Shown: positions 22,191 through 32,163 of the stretch, one piece after another
Position numbering within the stretch: the stretch's first letter is position 1
Layout: each line of letters begins with the position of its first letter
Assembly: GCA_948474755.1 (NCBI GenBank)
Contig: CAOLHI010002527.1
Coordinates: 186,001-250,000 of the forward strand
Length of the DNA: 64,000 nucleotides
From: Ctenosaura bakeri
Lineage: Eukaryota; Chordata; Lepidosauria; Squamata; Iguanidae
Reading direction: 5' to 3'
Position numbers and translations under genes: made by a program
Notes under the pieces: model-generated
Told to the model about the DNA's origin: nothing
Database searches by the model: none
The model's input: only the letters and a program-made list of their open reading frames with translations

Positions 22191-23159
22191 GGAGAGAGCA
22201 GCCAACAAAACAGGAGTTTTCTTTGAGAACAGTTTAATGGGAAGCCAACACCGTATTGCTATTCTCCGTCTTATCGGTTCCTCTTACCAATTGAAAGGTT
22301 GCCTCTCTGCTATGCTATACGCAGACCCTCCAGCTGTTGCCTCACTTTTTTCAGCTGCTTTTCAAGCATCCCAGTTTCTCTCTCCTCCTTTGTCTTCAGC
22401 TTACTTCAACTGCTGCAAACTTAGTATAAAATGCAAAAGTAGATTGCATTCAATGAACTCGCAGCAGGAAGAGGAGAGGATGGGGCCCCTATCTAGTAAC
22501 TGGAAAGCAAGCCTATCAGGCCATGGAATATTTTCCTCTCCAAATAAAAGCACTATTCTTTGTTTAAAATTCTAAGCCCACAAATGGATCATCGTATCAA
22601 TACAGGAAAACATACGTTCAGTGCTTCCCAAAGAATAACAGGAGAGAGAAAAAGAATGAGAAAAGATGCTCCCTGGCTGTGAAAATGTATTTAAGGAATA
22701 GGGGGTGTACAGAGAATCACAGTGATCATACATTATAAATGATAAACTTTATCCACAGTGTATGATACAGTTGCTAATGTGTAAATAGAAATAACCCAAT
22801 AAGTCACTGACTCAGACTACAAGAAAGAGGAATTCTGGAGGGGAAAAATCTATTGTATGAAACCAAGCGAGTTTTCAAAAAATGTTTTTGCACTTTCTGA
22901 ATTATTTAGCATGCTATTACCTTTGCAAACAACCTCACTCCTTTAAAAAAAAATACATGAGTAGCAACCCCTAGTACAGCAACAGTAGGACTGGCCAGAG
23001 TGAAATCCGGCTTTTCACCACTTTAAGTTTCATGGCGTGGTTTACTACAGACATCCTGCTGCAACCCAACACTGAAAATCTGCATTTCTTAAACCCTCGT
23101 TCACCTGTTCCAGTGCCAATGCTGCTAAAAAGCTGTCCTGCCTGTTTACCTCCAGAGAT
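22191..23159. other. intergenic, nothing recognised
   Basis: This is unique-looking sequence with several short reading frames that resemble no known protein. No repeat, RNA gene or regulatory signature is recognised. Confidence 0.5.
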
Positions 23160-23376
23160 AGAAGGTCGCACAGACACACAGCTGGCATGTGTGTCGAGTC
23201 TCCTGTGGACTTCTTCCAACCCTATAAATTTCATATGGTTTTCTTAGGCAAGGAATACTTACAGGTAGTTTTGCCTGTTCCTTCTTCTGAAACATACCCT
23301 ACAGCACCTGATTTTCATTGGCAGTCTCACATCCAAGTAATAATCAGGACTAGCCCGGCTTAGCTTCCAAGATCAG
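23160..23376 (-). mobile_element. 5S rRNA-derived SINE, nearly full
   Basis: On the minus strand from 23376 it reads TCTGATCTTGGAAGCTAAGC, TTACTTGGATGTGAGAC and CAGGTGCTGTAGG (the 5S-like head). A SINE body follows with GAAGAAGGAACAGGC, TATTCCTTGCCTAAGAAAACC and a degraded AAGTCCACAGGAGACTCGAC. The body resembles the core of the tRNA-type SINE. It is flanked on the 5' side by the 3' end of another SINE (23382 onward). Confidence 0.8.
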
Positions 23377-23381
23377 AGCGT

Positions 23382-23590
23382 TGTGGTGGTGGTAGTGGTG
23401 GTGGTGGTGTGCCTTCAATTCATTTCCAACTTATGATGACCCAAAGGAGAACTTATCTCAGTGTCTTCTGGGCTGAAAGCATGTAACTTGCCTAAGATCA
23501 CCCAGTGGGTTTTCATGGCTGAGCAGGCAATCAAACCCTGGTCTCCAGGGTCATAATCCAATGCTCTGTTCACTACACCATTCTGGCTAT
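23382..23590 (-). mobile_element. tRNA-derived SINE
   Basis: This is a full-length-looking copy. The GTT/GTG-rich tail at 23382-23410 is followed by GTGCCTTCAATTCATTTCC, AAGATCACCCAGTGGG, TGGCTGAGCAGGCAATC, a B-box complement and the A-box complement CACTACACCATTC at the right. The promoter end is at 23590, so it is on the minus strand. The sequence just beyond the head is shared with 27600-27717. Confidence 0.85.
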
Positions 23591-23700
23591 ATAACCCATA
23601 ATACAAATGCATATTGGGTTCTCAGATTTCTGGACTTGGTCCTGAGATTCAGAACCTAAAACCTCTTCTCCAATCTTGAGGTTGAGAGGGAAGGTTCTGA
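23591..23700. repeat. repeat shared in inverted orientation with 27600-27717
   Basis: The reverse complement contains GAGAAGAGGTTTTAGG, CTGAATCTCAGGACC, GAGAACCCAATATGC and TATGGGTTATATAGCC. The same order of words occurs at 27600-27717 on the plus strand. In both places it lies directly 5' of a tRNA-SINE head. Confidence 0.75.
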
Positions 23701-24389
23701 GGGCGAGATATAACTTGTACATCTTGTACAACTTGTACTCATTTGTTAGACTTGGGGGTTCTGATTTGAATGGCATGCTCAGAGCAACTCTGGTTAAAGC
23801 TTAAGACGTCATCTTCCTGCAATATAATCAAGGCCCACCACCCAGTAACCTCACAAGGGTCCATCTCTAGTTGTCAGAATTTGGCCCTGGGATGGTCTTG
23901 ACCTGCCAGCCCTAAATACTGGGCTAAAGAACCCTTCTGCCTTGTCCAGCACTGCTGCTCATAAGTTCTTGTCCTGTTTTGTTATTGTTCAAAGGTGATA
24001 CCAAATTTATGCTGGCTTTTTCCAGAAAAAGGACTCCCTTTCCCCCCTCCAAAAAAAAAAAAAAAAAAACCAGCCAGGATAATAACTTTTCACATCCAAG
24101 CTCTCCATCATTAGCAGACATTAACAGACTATAGTCTCAACAGTGTCCAAAGGATTAAGCAACAAACGTAACTGTTGCAATGCATGGAGAAACATCATGA
24201 GATATCCAAATGGCCATGCCTATAAGTTTTTAGTGAAATTGAGGGACCTCTTCTAAGCAGCTGAGCACTTCTAAGCCAAAACCAGTTTGAGATTTAATAA
24301 TTTTTTTTGGTTATGCACACGGGTATTTGAAAATAAGAAGACATTATTATTACAAAGAGAGACAAACGATGCCAGTGTTAGAGGCTGAA
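23701..24389. other. intergenic, nothing recognised
   Basis: This is unique-looking DNA with a poly-A run near 24051. No coding exon or known repeat is recognised. Confidence 0.5.
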
Positions 24390-24660
24390 GTAATTAAAGA
24401 ATCTTCTTTTGGCACCTAATTGCTCTTCTGCTTCATTCTCAGAATCAAAGGCTTTTATTCCCCGACGCTGGTTCTGCTTTGTTTTTGTAGGGATTAATGA
24501 AGACTTCCCGACACGAGTTAAACAAATGGAATTGTCGGTGAGACGTAACGCTTGGTCCTTCTCCCTCCCCTCCCTTTCATCCAGGATGGCAAAGCGTTTT
24601 ATAAAGATGATTGAATATGCAGCAGTGCTTGTGAGCTAGGTAAACACCATAATTAATACT
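24390..24660. other. unique segment with TAAT motifs; candidate conserved element
   Basis: There is no repeat signature. It contains GCACCTAATTGC, GGGATTAATGAAG, GAATTGTCGG and ACCATAATTAATAC, which are homeodomain-type cores in balanced sequence. No splice-flanked coding exon was found. The label is only a suspicion based on composition. Confidence 0.3.
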
Positions 24661-24835
24661 AATAAGCCTGTTTGATGTTCTTCTCAAGCAGCCACCTAGT
24701 TGACAGACGGATATCAAAGGAAAGGAAACTACGTTGCTTTCCTTTGTGTTCCGTGGGCTGAATCACAGAATTCAGTCATTGAGAGCATACGCTTGATATC
24801 AGGCATCATTTTTTTTAATGGTCAAGGAAGAGATA

Positions 24836-25115
24836 ATCATAGAATCATAGAGCTGGAAGAGACCACAGGGCCATCCAGTCCAACCTCTTTCTGCTATGTA
24901 GGAACGCACATCAACGCATTCCCAACAAATGGCCATCCAGCCTCTGCTTAAAGACCTCCAAAGAAGGAGGAGACTCCACCACACTCCATGGAGGCAACAT
25001 ATTCCACTGCTGAACAGCTCTGACCATCAGGAAGTTCTTCCTGAGGTTCTAGTGGAATCTCTTCTCCTGTAGTTTGAATCCATTGCTCCTTGTCCTAGTC
25101 TCTGGAGCAAGAGAA
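24836..25115 (-). mobile_element. CR1 LINE 3' fragment
   Basis: The left edge AATCATAGAATCATAGAG is the complement of the CR1 ATTCTATGATT tail. It continues with CCATCCAGTCCAACC, GGCCATCCAGCCTCTGCTTAA, AGGAAGTTCTTCCTGAGG and CCATTGCTCCTTGTCC, the complement of the CR1 ORF2 C-terminus and 3' UTR. It is 5'-truncated and damaged. Confidence 0.95.
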
Positions 25116-25171
25116 AGAGATAGCAGAAAGGCATCTAGCGTACAGTTTATAACCTAGCCATGATTTCCATG

Positions 25172-25935
25172 ATATAGAATGATCTTTGTTGTTATGATGG
25201 TATTGATGTACCTTCTAGCCATTTCTGACTTATGGCAACCCTAAGGCACCTATCGTGGAGTTTTCTTAGCAAGATTTAGAATCATAGAATCATAGGGTTG
25301 GAAGAAACTACAACAACTATTGAATCCAACCCCCTGCCATGCAGGAATACACTGTCAAAGCATTCTCAACCATCCAGTCTCTGCTTAAAAACCTCCAAAG
25401 AAGGAGACTCCACAACAATACCAGGCAGCATATTGCACTGTCAAACTGCTCTTACCATCAGGAAGTTCTTCCTGAGGTTCAAGTGGAATCTATTTTTCCT
25501 GAAGTTTGAAGCCAGTGCTCCATGTCCTAATCTCTGGAGCTGCAGAAAACAAGCTTGTTCCATCCTCCATATGACATCCCTTCCAATATTTAAACATGGC
25601 TATTCATGTCCCCTCTTAACCTTCTCTTTTCCAGGCTAAATGTCCCAACTCCCTAAGCCACTCCTCATAGTGCTTCATGATTTCACCCTCCTCTGGACAT
25701 GTTCCAGCTTGTCAATATCCTTCTTGAATTGTGGTGTCCAGAACCGGACACAGTATTCCAGGTGTGGTCTAACCCAAGCAGAAGGGGTTTGCCATGGCTT
25801 TCCTCTGAGTCTAAGAAAGTGTGACTTGCCCAAGGTCACTCAGTGGGTTTCTATGGCTGAGCATGGATTCAAATCTTGGTCTCCCAGGCTCCTAAACCAA
25901 GATTCAGAACACCACACCACGTTGGCTACCTGTTG
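25172..25935 (-). mobile_element. tRNA-derived SINE split by a CR1 insertion
   Basis: The left part (25172-25275) has TTTGTTGTTATGATGG and TTCTGACTTATGGCAACC, up to TTTTCTTAGCAAGATTT. The right part (25786-25935) resumes at AAGGGGTTTGCCATGG and ends with the tRNA-like head CACACCACGTTGGC. The CR1 fragment between them interrupts the SINE exactly. Confidence 0.85.
25276..25785 (-). mobile_element. CR1 LINE 3' fragment nested in a SINE
   Basis: It begins at the tail complement AGAATCATAGAATCATAGGG and runs through the complement of the CR1 ORF2 end (CCATCAGGAAGTTCTTCC, CTGGACATGTTCC, CAGAACCGGACACAGTATTCC, GGTGTGGTCTAACC). It is 5'-truncated and has stop codons in all frames. Confidence 0.93.
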
Positions 25936-26496
25936 CAAACTGGTTAGCAAATGAGACATTTTTGTAGCGGGGCAACACAGCCTCTGGTTGGGGATGCTGG
26001 GAGTATTGGTCCAAAAAAGTAACTTTTTGAAAACCTGCTGCGATATACACTTTTAAAAGACAACTAACTAATTCCAAATCCTCAACTAAAACCACATGTT
26101 TTTCTTCATCTTCAAATAACTGAAGAGTACACATTGAGGATTATATGGGATTATATATCCACTGATGCCTTTGATTTTTATCCAGGATTTCATTCCAAAA
26201 CTAACAACTGAAACGCAGCTCCAGAAAAATAGAAAGAATATCTGCCACAAATCTCTATTGGGATTATAAATAAGTCTTAGACACAAGAGGATTAAAGATC
26301 TCCTCAACTGTAATTTATAATAGTGCTCTAGGAACACAGGACATCGTCTTGTAGTGAATCGGAGCTTCTGAGGTCGGAGTTCATTTGTGTTTTAGTTAGT
26401 TAGTGTAGCTAGGATGGGTACACAGTCATAGATTAGTCGTTTAATATCAAGTTTTTAGGTCTTAGTTTTAGTTTAATTTAGTTTTAGTTTTAGTTA
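25936..26496. other. intergenic, low complexity at right
   Basis: Unique-looking sequence passes at 26386-26495 into a TTAGTTTTAG-rich low-complexity tract. No gene is recognised. Confidence 0.5.
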
Positions 26497-26993
26497 CGCA
26501 TGTGCAATCGGCCCTCCACATTCCCTAGGGTTATGCACGCAGATTCCCCACAATAGTGGAAAAGTCACAAATATAAAAATGTGTGTGTATGCATCTGTGG
26601 GAAAGGGACGAAGGTATGATGGGAAGAACGGGCACCCAGGGTCCAAACCAGGTCAGGAAAAGGAGAGGAAAAGGGGGTCAGTCAGCACGGTGGCCCTATA
26701 TTTCTTTTCTTTAACCCATCTCCTTCCTTGGGTGTTGGGGGGCGTCGGGAGAGGGTTTGCGGTGCTGAGAAATTGGGCTGTGATCCATCCTTAGCCGACC
26801 AGGCAGTGGCTGGTGGAAAAGAAGGAGGACCAGAGGTAGGTTTTTGAAGAGCTTCATGGCCTGATTGGACCCGTGGAGAGGGAAGGTTCCCCACCAAAGA
26901 AGCTCTTGAAGTGTGAGGAGCAGGGATTGGAGAAACTCTAAATAATCAGATCCACGAAAGTGAAACCCACAGATATGAAGGGCTGACTGTATA
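26497..26993. mobile_element. non-autonomous mariner/pogo-like transposon
   Basis: The left end reads CAATCGGCCCTCCACATTC. The right end, read in reverse, is CAGTCAGCCCTTCATATCTG followed by GTGGGTTTCACTTTCGTGG. The opposed termini resemble Tigger/pogo-class ends. The interior is GC-rich without transposase. Part of it recurs at 20100-20276, inverted. Confidence 0.6.
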
Positions 26994-27534
26994 TTGCTTG
27001 AATTTAGTGTAGTTTCTTTCTTCCTCCAGCTTTTTCCCACTCTGTAGTTGTGAATCAGTCTGTTTGTATCTCTAAATTAATATTAACAAATATTAAATCT
27101 GAAATTGCTTCTCAGGAGCATATGAAGCTAGGTTGTACTAAATCTGGTCCACAGTCCATCTATGAGGAAATCTCAGGACTTAGGGCCAAATCCAGCCCAC
27201 CCAAGGTCCCACAGATGCCTATGCTACCTTCCCTAGAATACTATCCTTTAGTGCATACCAATGTTTTGCGTTGCTTTATTTCCATTCTAAAGGGCTGAGT
27301 TAGGGTTGCCAGATCTCAGGGCCTGGCCCTGAGTTTTCATCGGCCATCTCCAGGTTGGAGAGAAGGGCGCAAATCTTCTATTCTGGGGAGATGGGGGCAC
27401 AGCTCTGGACAAGACAAAAGAGTTGTATGCAACTCTTCAGCTCAGCTAGATCATTATCAGCTTGCTACAATTTGCAAGGCGGAATTCATCTGTTGCTGCA
27501 ACTTGCACAGACTCTCTAGGGGGTTTATATACAC
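26994..27534. other. intergenic, nothing recognised
   Basis: This is unique-looking sequence without a recognised gene or repeat. Confidence 0.4.
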
Positions 27535-27717
27535 TCAGCCCTCCACATTTGTGGGTTTACTTTTCACGGATTTGATTATTTGCAAGTTTCTTCAACCTCT
27601 GCCCCCTTCCAGGAGAAGAGGTTCTAGGCCCTGAATCTCAGAACTGACCCCTGAAATCTGGGAACCCAATATCCTATTTGTTTTATGGATTATACAGCCA
27701 GTGTCATGTTAGTGGTT
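27535..27717 (+). mobile_element. mariner/pogo-like terminus and shared repeat segment
   Basis: ACTCAGCCCTCCACATTTGTG, then GGTTTACTTTTCACGGATTTG, is the same terminus as in the 26497-26993 element. From 27600 the sequence matches 23591-23700 in inverted orientation and ends in a partial tRNA-SINE head (CAGCCAGTGTCATGTTAGTGG). CR1 sequence begins directly afterwards. Confidence 0.6.
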
Positions 27718-27718
27718 T

Positions 27719-28285
27719 GAATCATAGAATCATAGAAATGTAGAGTTGGAAGAGACCACATGGGACATCTAGTCCAACCCCCTGCCATGCAGGAACACCC
27801 TCAAAGCACTCCCGACAGATGGCCATCCAGCCTCCGCTTAAAAACCTCCAAGGAAGGAGACTCCACCACACTCCATTGAGGCAGCATATTCCACTGCCGG
27901 ACAGCCCTGACTGTCAGGAAGTTCTTCCTGAGGTTCAGCTGGAATCTCCTTTCCTGTAGCTTGAATCCATTGCTCCTTGTCCTGGTCTCTGGAGCAGCAG
28001 AAAACAAGCCCTCTCCTTCCTCTACGTGGCAACCCTTCAAATATTTAAACATGGCTATCATGTCCCCTCTTAACCTTCTCTTCTGCAGACTAAACATGCC
28101 CAGCTCTCTAAGTCTATCCTCATAGGGCTTCATGGCTTCCAGGCCTCTCACCATCTTGGTTGTCCTCCTCTGGACTTGCTCCAGCTTGACCATGTCCTTC
28201 TTGAATTGGGGTGCCCAGAACTGGACACAGTATTCAAGATGAGGTCTAACCAAAGCAGAGTAGAGTGGTACCAGTGTTAGACCAT
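27719..28285 (-). mobile_element. CR1 LINE 3' fragment with readable ORF2 end
   Basis: The left edge is the tail complement AATCATAGAATCATAG. The minus-strand frame down to 27801 reads the CR1 ORF2 C-terminus without a stop: [68 protein letters not shown] and the terminal [10 protein letters not shown]. It covers only the region after the reverse transcriptase. Low damage suggests moderate age. Confidence 0.95.
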
Positions 28286-28789
28286 AACCCTGGAGAGCAG
28301 CTACGCATAAACAAGACACACATTTAACTAAAACGAAACTGAATTGAACTAAACTAAGACTGAGACATACTTTTTTTTGGCAGTCTGTGGTGCCCTACTG
28401 GAGCCCAGGGACAGAAAATTAGCCCCCACCCCTGCCACATTTACCCCTGTTCCAACATGGATCGGTACTGTGTGTAGTTAGTGCTTAATATACTGTTAAC
28501 ATTTGACAATTTCTGCAGTGATGTTAAAGTGCTCTTGCATTTCAAGGAAACAGGCTGTGGAGTGGCTGCACCTGGAACTTCCTACTGTTTCGAGAAGTGG
28601 AAAGCTGCGCGACAATATGTTTCATATGCTTCCTCCTCACCCTGCTGTTACAAGAATTTTAGGAAATATTCTACATTCTGTTCATGTTTACTCTGTGACC
28701 ACCTCCCGTTTCACATTCCTGTGGATTTGGGTTTCCCTCCTCCTGTCTTCCTTTAGAAAAAAAAAAAACATATTCCATTTGCTTTTTAA
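28286..28789. other. intergenic, nothing recognised
   Basis: This is unique-looking sequence. A plus-strand reading frame of about 100 codons (28503-28805) has no recognisable domain and is probably chance. Confidence 0.4.
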
Positions 28790-29360
28790 TTGTTCTACCA
28801 ATTAAGACGTTTTAAATAGGCTCGTCTCCATGCCTCCAATTAAGCCAGTTTTGTTTTCAGCTTTTCTTTCAATTATTCCTGTAATTAAAGCTTCTTCGGA
28901 ACCTATGGGGAAGTTCAGCGGGGGCGAGAGGAGAAGTCTTCACTCTTTTTTTCAGTCACCTGAATATTCAAGCAGTGACGACTCATTTCCGAAACAGCAG
29001 GTAGGAAGAAAATGGCAACTTTTGTGTAGTTTTAGAAAGAAAGGAACATTTCTTTTCCTTTCTCTGAACAACTCTCTCATCTGGGGGGAGGGATGATGTG
29101 GAGGGTGTCTGGAGACGTACCCATTTAATTATGCAAATCTGGTCTCAGAAGAAACTTTTGAAAAATGCAAAACCGCCTTTGCCCATTTGAAGTGAAATGT
29201 TTTAATTGAGTCAACCGGCTTTGTTGTTCCCTCTCCAACCGACGAACATCAGTTTAGGTTTTTAAATATTTGATTAGCGTCGAGATGTTCATCCGCGCCA
29301 TATCATGGGAGCTGAAAGTTGGAACTAGTAGACCTTTCATTTGGAAGGCTTCAAGAGAAT
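28790..29360. other. unique segment rich in AATTA motifs; candidate conserved element
   Basis: This 570-bp stretch has CCAATTAAGC, TGTAATTAAAGC, CCCATTTAATTATGCAAAT (a joined homeodomain/octamer-like word), TTTTAATTGAG and TTTGATTAGCG. It has no repeat signature. It looks like regulatory DNA by composition only. Confidence 0.35.
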
Positions 29361-29482
29361 GAGAGCTAATCTTTCCTGACACTTAACAACTTGCTGTAGA
29401 TGTTGCCCTGAAGGTGAGATGCAACCGAGATAGGAAGCTGAGCCCAAAGGCTGACAAATTGATGCTAAGAGATGGTCTAGAA

Positions 29483-29799
29483 CAGAGGTTCTCAGACTTT
29501 GCTCCTACACATATTCTGCACTTCACCTCCCTGAATCTCTGACCATTGACCTTCTGGGAATTGATGTCCAAAACATCTAAAGCGCTGCCACTCTAAGCAA
29601 TGGTTCCTGGACTAAACGCCAATCCCTGAGCCATTGGCTACCAGTCTCTGGAAAGTTTCCAGGAGAGGAAGAAGGAAGTGTACTCAATGAGCACAGATAT
29701 ATTATTGGTCCACGGCATATTGGTGGGAAAATTCCCAGTACGCCACATTGGATAGCCTGAAAAACACTGATCTAGAGAGCCAAGGGTTGAAAAGCATTG
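29483..29799. mobile_element. hAT-like element with imperfect 8-bp duplication
   Basis: The left terminus CAGAGGTTCTCAGAC is preceded by GTCTAGAA and the right terminus GTTGAAAAGCATTG is followed by GTCTAGAG, a 7 of 8 match. A second hAT-like terminus (TGAAAAACACTG followed by ATCTAGAG) lies near 29769, so two insertions may overlap. No transposase is seen. Confidence 0.5.
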
Positions 29800-30089
29800 G
29801 TCTAGAGGTAGAGGATGTTTCTGAAACCATAGGTTGGACCCCAATTTGAGAAGGGTCTTGCGGGGAGCATGTTCCAGTAGTGGGTTGGGTTAAGAAGATA
29901 GGATGAAGCCAAAAGAAGGTGGGTGGGGCAAAAAGTAATTCTTAATGGGCTGAACATTTCTCTAGAAAGCAGCCAAGGGCCACCTCAGTTCTGCACACAC
30001 TTACTCAGGAGTAAGGCCTGTGTCAACTGTTTCCTAGAGCAAAGTTCCATAACCAACAACCCACTTCAGCACTGAAGGTTGGTACATTC

Positions 30090-30250
30090 TATGTTGGTGT
30101 GGTGGTGAACTGCCTCCAGTTTTCAGTCTGAACTGTAAAGGAGCTACCCAAAGTGCTGAACCCTATTTGGAGATAGGGTTCTCCACTTTGAATAACTCCT
30201 GTAAAGTGTAGACTGAAACCCAGAGCAGATTCACCACTCCGCGGTCATGG
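30090..30250. mobile_element. palindromic element family B, copy 1
   Basis: The arm CAGTCTGAACTGTAAAGG, then AGCTACCCAAAGTGCTGAAC and CCTAT, is followed by its near-complement (ATAGGGTTCTCCACTTTG, AATAACTCCTGTAAAGTG, TAGACTG). The outer words CTCCAGTTTTCAG and CAGAGCAGATTCACC recur in other copies. There is no coding capacity. Confidence 0.75.
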
Positions 30251-30391
30251 AACTGGTTCTCACGATATCCAAAGCTGCCTTCTGGAAGGTGAGACCACCA
30301 CCCCATCTAAATCCTGTCTATACTGAAAGAGTGAGAGATAGAGAAGGGGAGAAAGGTTGTGTAGATGCAGGGAGGAGAGAGAGAATACTGG

Positions 30392-30622
30392 ACATTGTTG
30401 TGTGTCTTCAAGTTGGTTCTGGTTTACGGTGACCCTAAGGTGAACCTATCATAGAGTTTTCCTGGCAAGATTTGTTCAGAAGGGCTTTGCCGTTGCTTTC
30501 ATTGGAGGCTGAGAAAGTGTGACTTTCCCACAGTCACCCAGTGGGTATTCATGATTGAGCAGGAATTTGAACCGTCTTCTCCATTGTAATCCAATGCTCA
30601 AACTACTACACCACTCTGTCTA
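30392..30622 (-). mobile_element. tRNA-derived SINE
   Basis: This is a nearly complete copy: TTGTTGTGTGTCTTCAAGTTGG, GTGACCCTAAGGTGAACC, TTCCTGGCAAGATTTGTTC, GTCACCCAGTGGGTATTC, and the tRNA-like head complement ACTACACCACTCTGTC at the right end. Confidence 0.88.
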
Positions 30623-31285
30623 GACATGGCTCACACAAATTTTAGGCCTCTAAATCTTACCAGCGGCACTGGCTCCATAGAATACTGTGTATCATAAGAG
30701 AGAGATCTTTTTAGGTATAAGAATGGTGCAACTGATTTCCAACAAAAGACTATGTATATTTTTTAAAAAACTGGCAAAAGAACTATTAAAAATAAACTCT
30801 AAGGGGGTCTCTTGAAAGTTGCTTAAGAATGCCTACTTTTCTTTGATGTTTTGACCAAAAGAATTTTTTGTTGTTGTTGTTCCCCAAGAGCCGCACGTGC
30901 TAGTTTTGATTACTCTTGCATCCCAGAATCCTTAAAAGGAACAAAGTCCTGTGTATCTTGGTACTGCATTCAGTCTTGCCAAAATAATGACTTCCTTCAG
31001 GCTTGCAGCTCTCCTAGTGAGACTTAATGTATTAAAATATTCTGCTTTCCGTGCTTTGCTCTCCTTCCTTGGACAACAATGGAGCAAGAGGTATTGAGAT
31101 ACTGTGAGCATAATGTATTTGGAAGATGAGGTCCAGAACCTAGAATAATGGCTGCACATCTGTAGGCTTACTATGTGCTGCAAAATCACAGTGGACCTAA
31201 TAGGGTTGGACTATGTCTAATTTAAGGTTCCAATTAAAGAAATCGTTGAGCACGATCATCATTGGCCAAGGTGGACGAGCGTCAG
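30623..31285. other. intergenic, nothing recognised
   Basis: This is unique-looking sequence with a short TTG run near 30870. No gene or repeat is recognised. Confidence 0.45.
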
Positions 31286-31478
31286 CTAACCTTGTGCCTT
31301 CGAGTCATTTCTGACTTACGGTGACCCTACAGAAAACCTATCACAGGGTTTTCTGGGGCCGAGAGAATGTGATACCCGCAAAGTTACCCAGGTGGTTTCC
31401 ACAGCCAAGGAGGGCCTCCAACCATGGCCTCGTGGGTTGTAGTCCAAAGATCAAACCACTGTATCCTGCCAGTTCTCT
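31286..31478 (-). mobile_element. tRNA-derived SINE, internally shortened
   Basis: CCTTGTGCCTTCGAGTC, TTCTGACTTACGGTGACC and AAACCTATCACAGGGTTTTC are followed, without the usual central block, by GAGAGAATGTGATACC, TGGTTTCCACAGCC and a degraded head. It has a central deletion relative to the other copies. Confidence 0.8.
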
Positions 31479-31609
31479 TAGATGTAATTAGCATGCGTTG
31501 TGTCAGTTTTCCCCAACTTTGTGCCCTCTGGATGTGTTGGTTGGGGATTATGGAAATTGTAGTCTCACACATCTGGAGGATTCCCAGAATGAGTTATAAC
31601 ATTATATAG

Positions 31610-32163
31610 CACATGTGTCAAACACAAGGTCTGCAGGCCAAATCTGGCATGCCAGACCATTTTACATGGCCCTCGCGCTTCTTCTGCAGCTATGGCACTT
31701 CCTCCACCTGGCAAACCCGATCTCCACATTGTGGGTCCCCAGTTGCTGGTATTCTGAAAAGGGACCCAGTAGCCAGCACTCATGATCTAATTCTACTTCT
31801 GATTGCTCCTCTGTCCAAGTCTTGCCATCAGAGCATTGCCGCAAGTTACCATGGCAAGACTCCACATGGCTCACAAGATTTGGACAGAGGAACAGTCAGA
31901 AGTAGAAGTAGCTCATGAGTGCTGGCTGCTGGGCCCCTCTTCAGAATACAGGCAGCTGGGGGCCCTCAATGTGGGGATCAGGCTTACCAGGTACAGAGAG
32001 GGTCTGGGGGGCAGAAAGAGGCACAGAATAATCAAATATAGAGGCAATTATTTAATATGATAAAATAGTAGATACATTTATATACTCTTACAGATACAAT
32101 CGGCCCTTTGAGGGCAACCATAACACTGATGTGGCCCAGGATGAAACTGAGTTTGACACCCCT
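31610..32163. mobile_element. hAT-like element with a large internal palindrome
   Basis: The right terminus, in reverse, is CAGGGGTGTCAAACTCAG, then TTTCATCCTGGGCCACATC. The left terminus is CACATGTGTCAAACACAAGG. These resemble a common vertebrate hAT (Charlie-like) terminus. The flanks TTATATAG and TTATAGCC are only a partial 8-bp match. Inside, 31707-31820 and 31876-31991 are imperfect reverse complements of about 115 bp. No transposase frame is present. Confidence 0.7.

Noticed and set aside
23382..23590. tRNA gene
   Set aside because: A- and B-box-like motifs belong to a SINE head repeated many times in the window, and no cloverleaf is kept.
28503..28805. 100-codon plus-strand frame
   Set aside because: No domain, no splice context and an overlapping alternative frame; probably chance.
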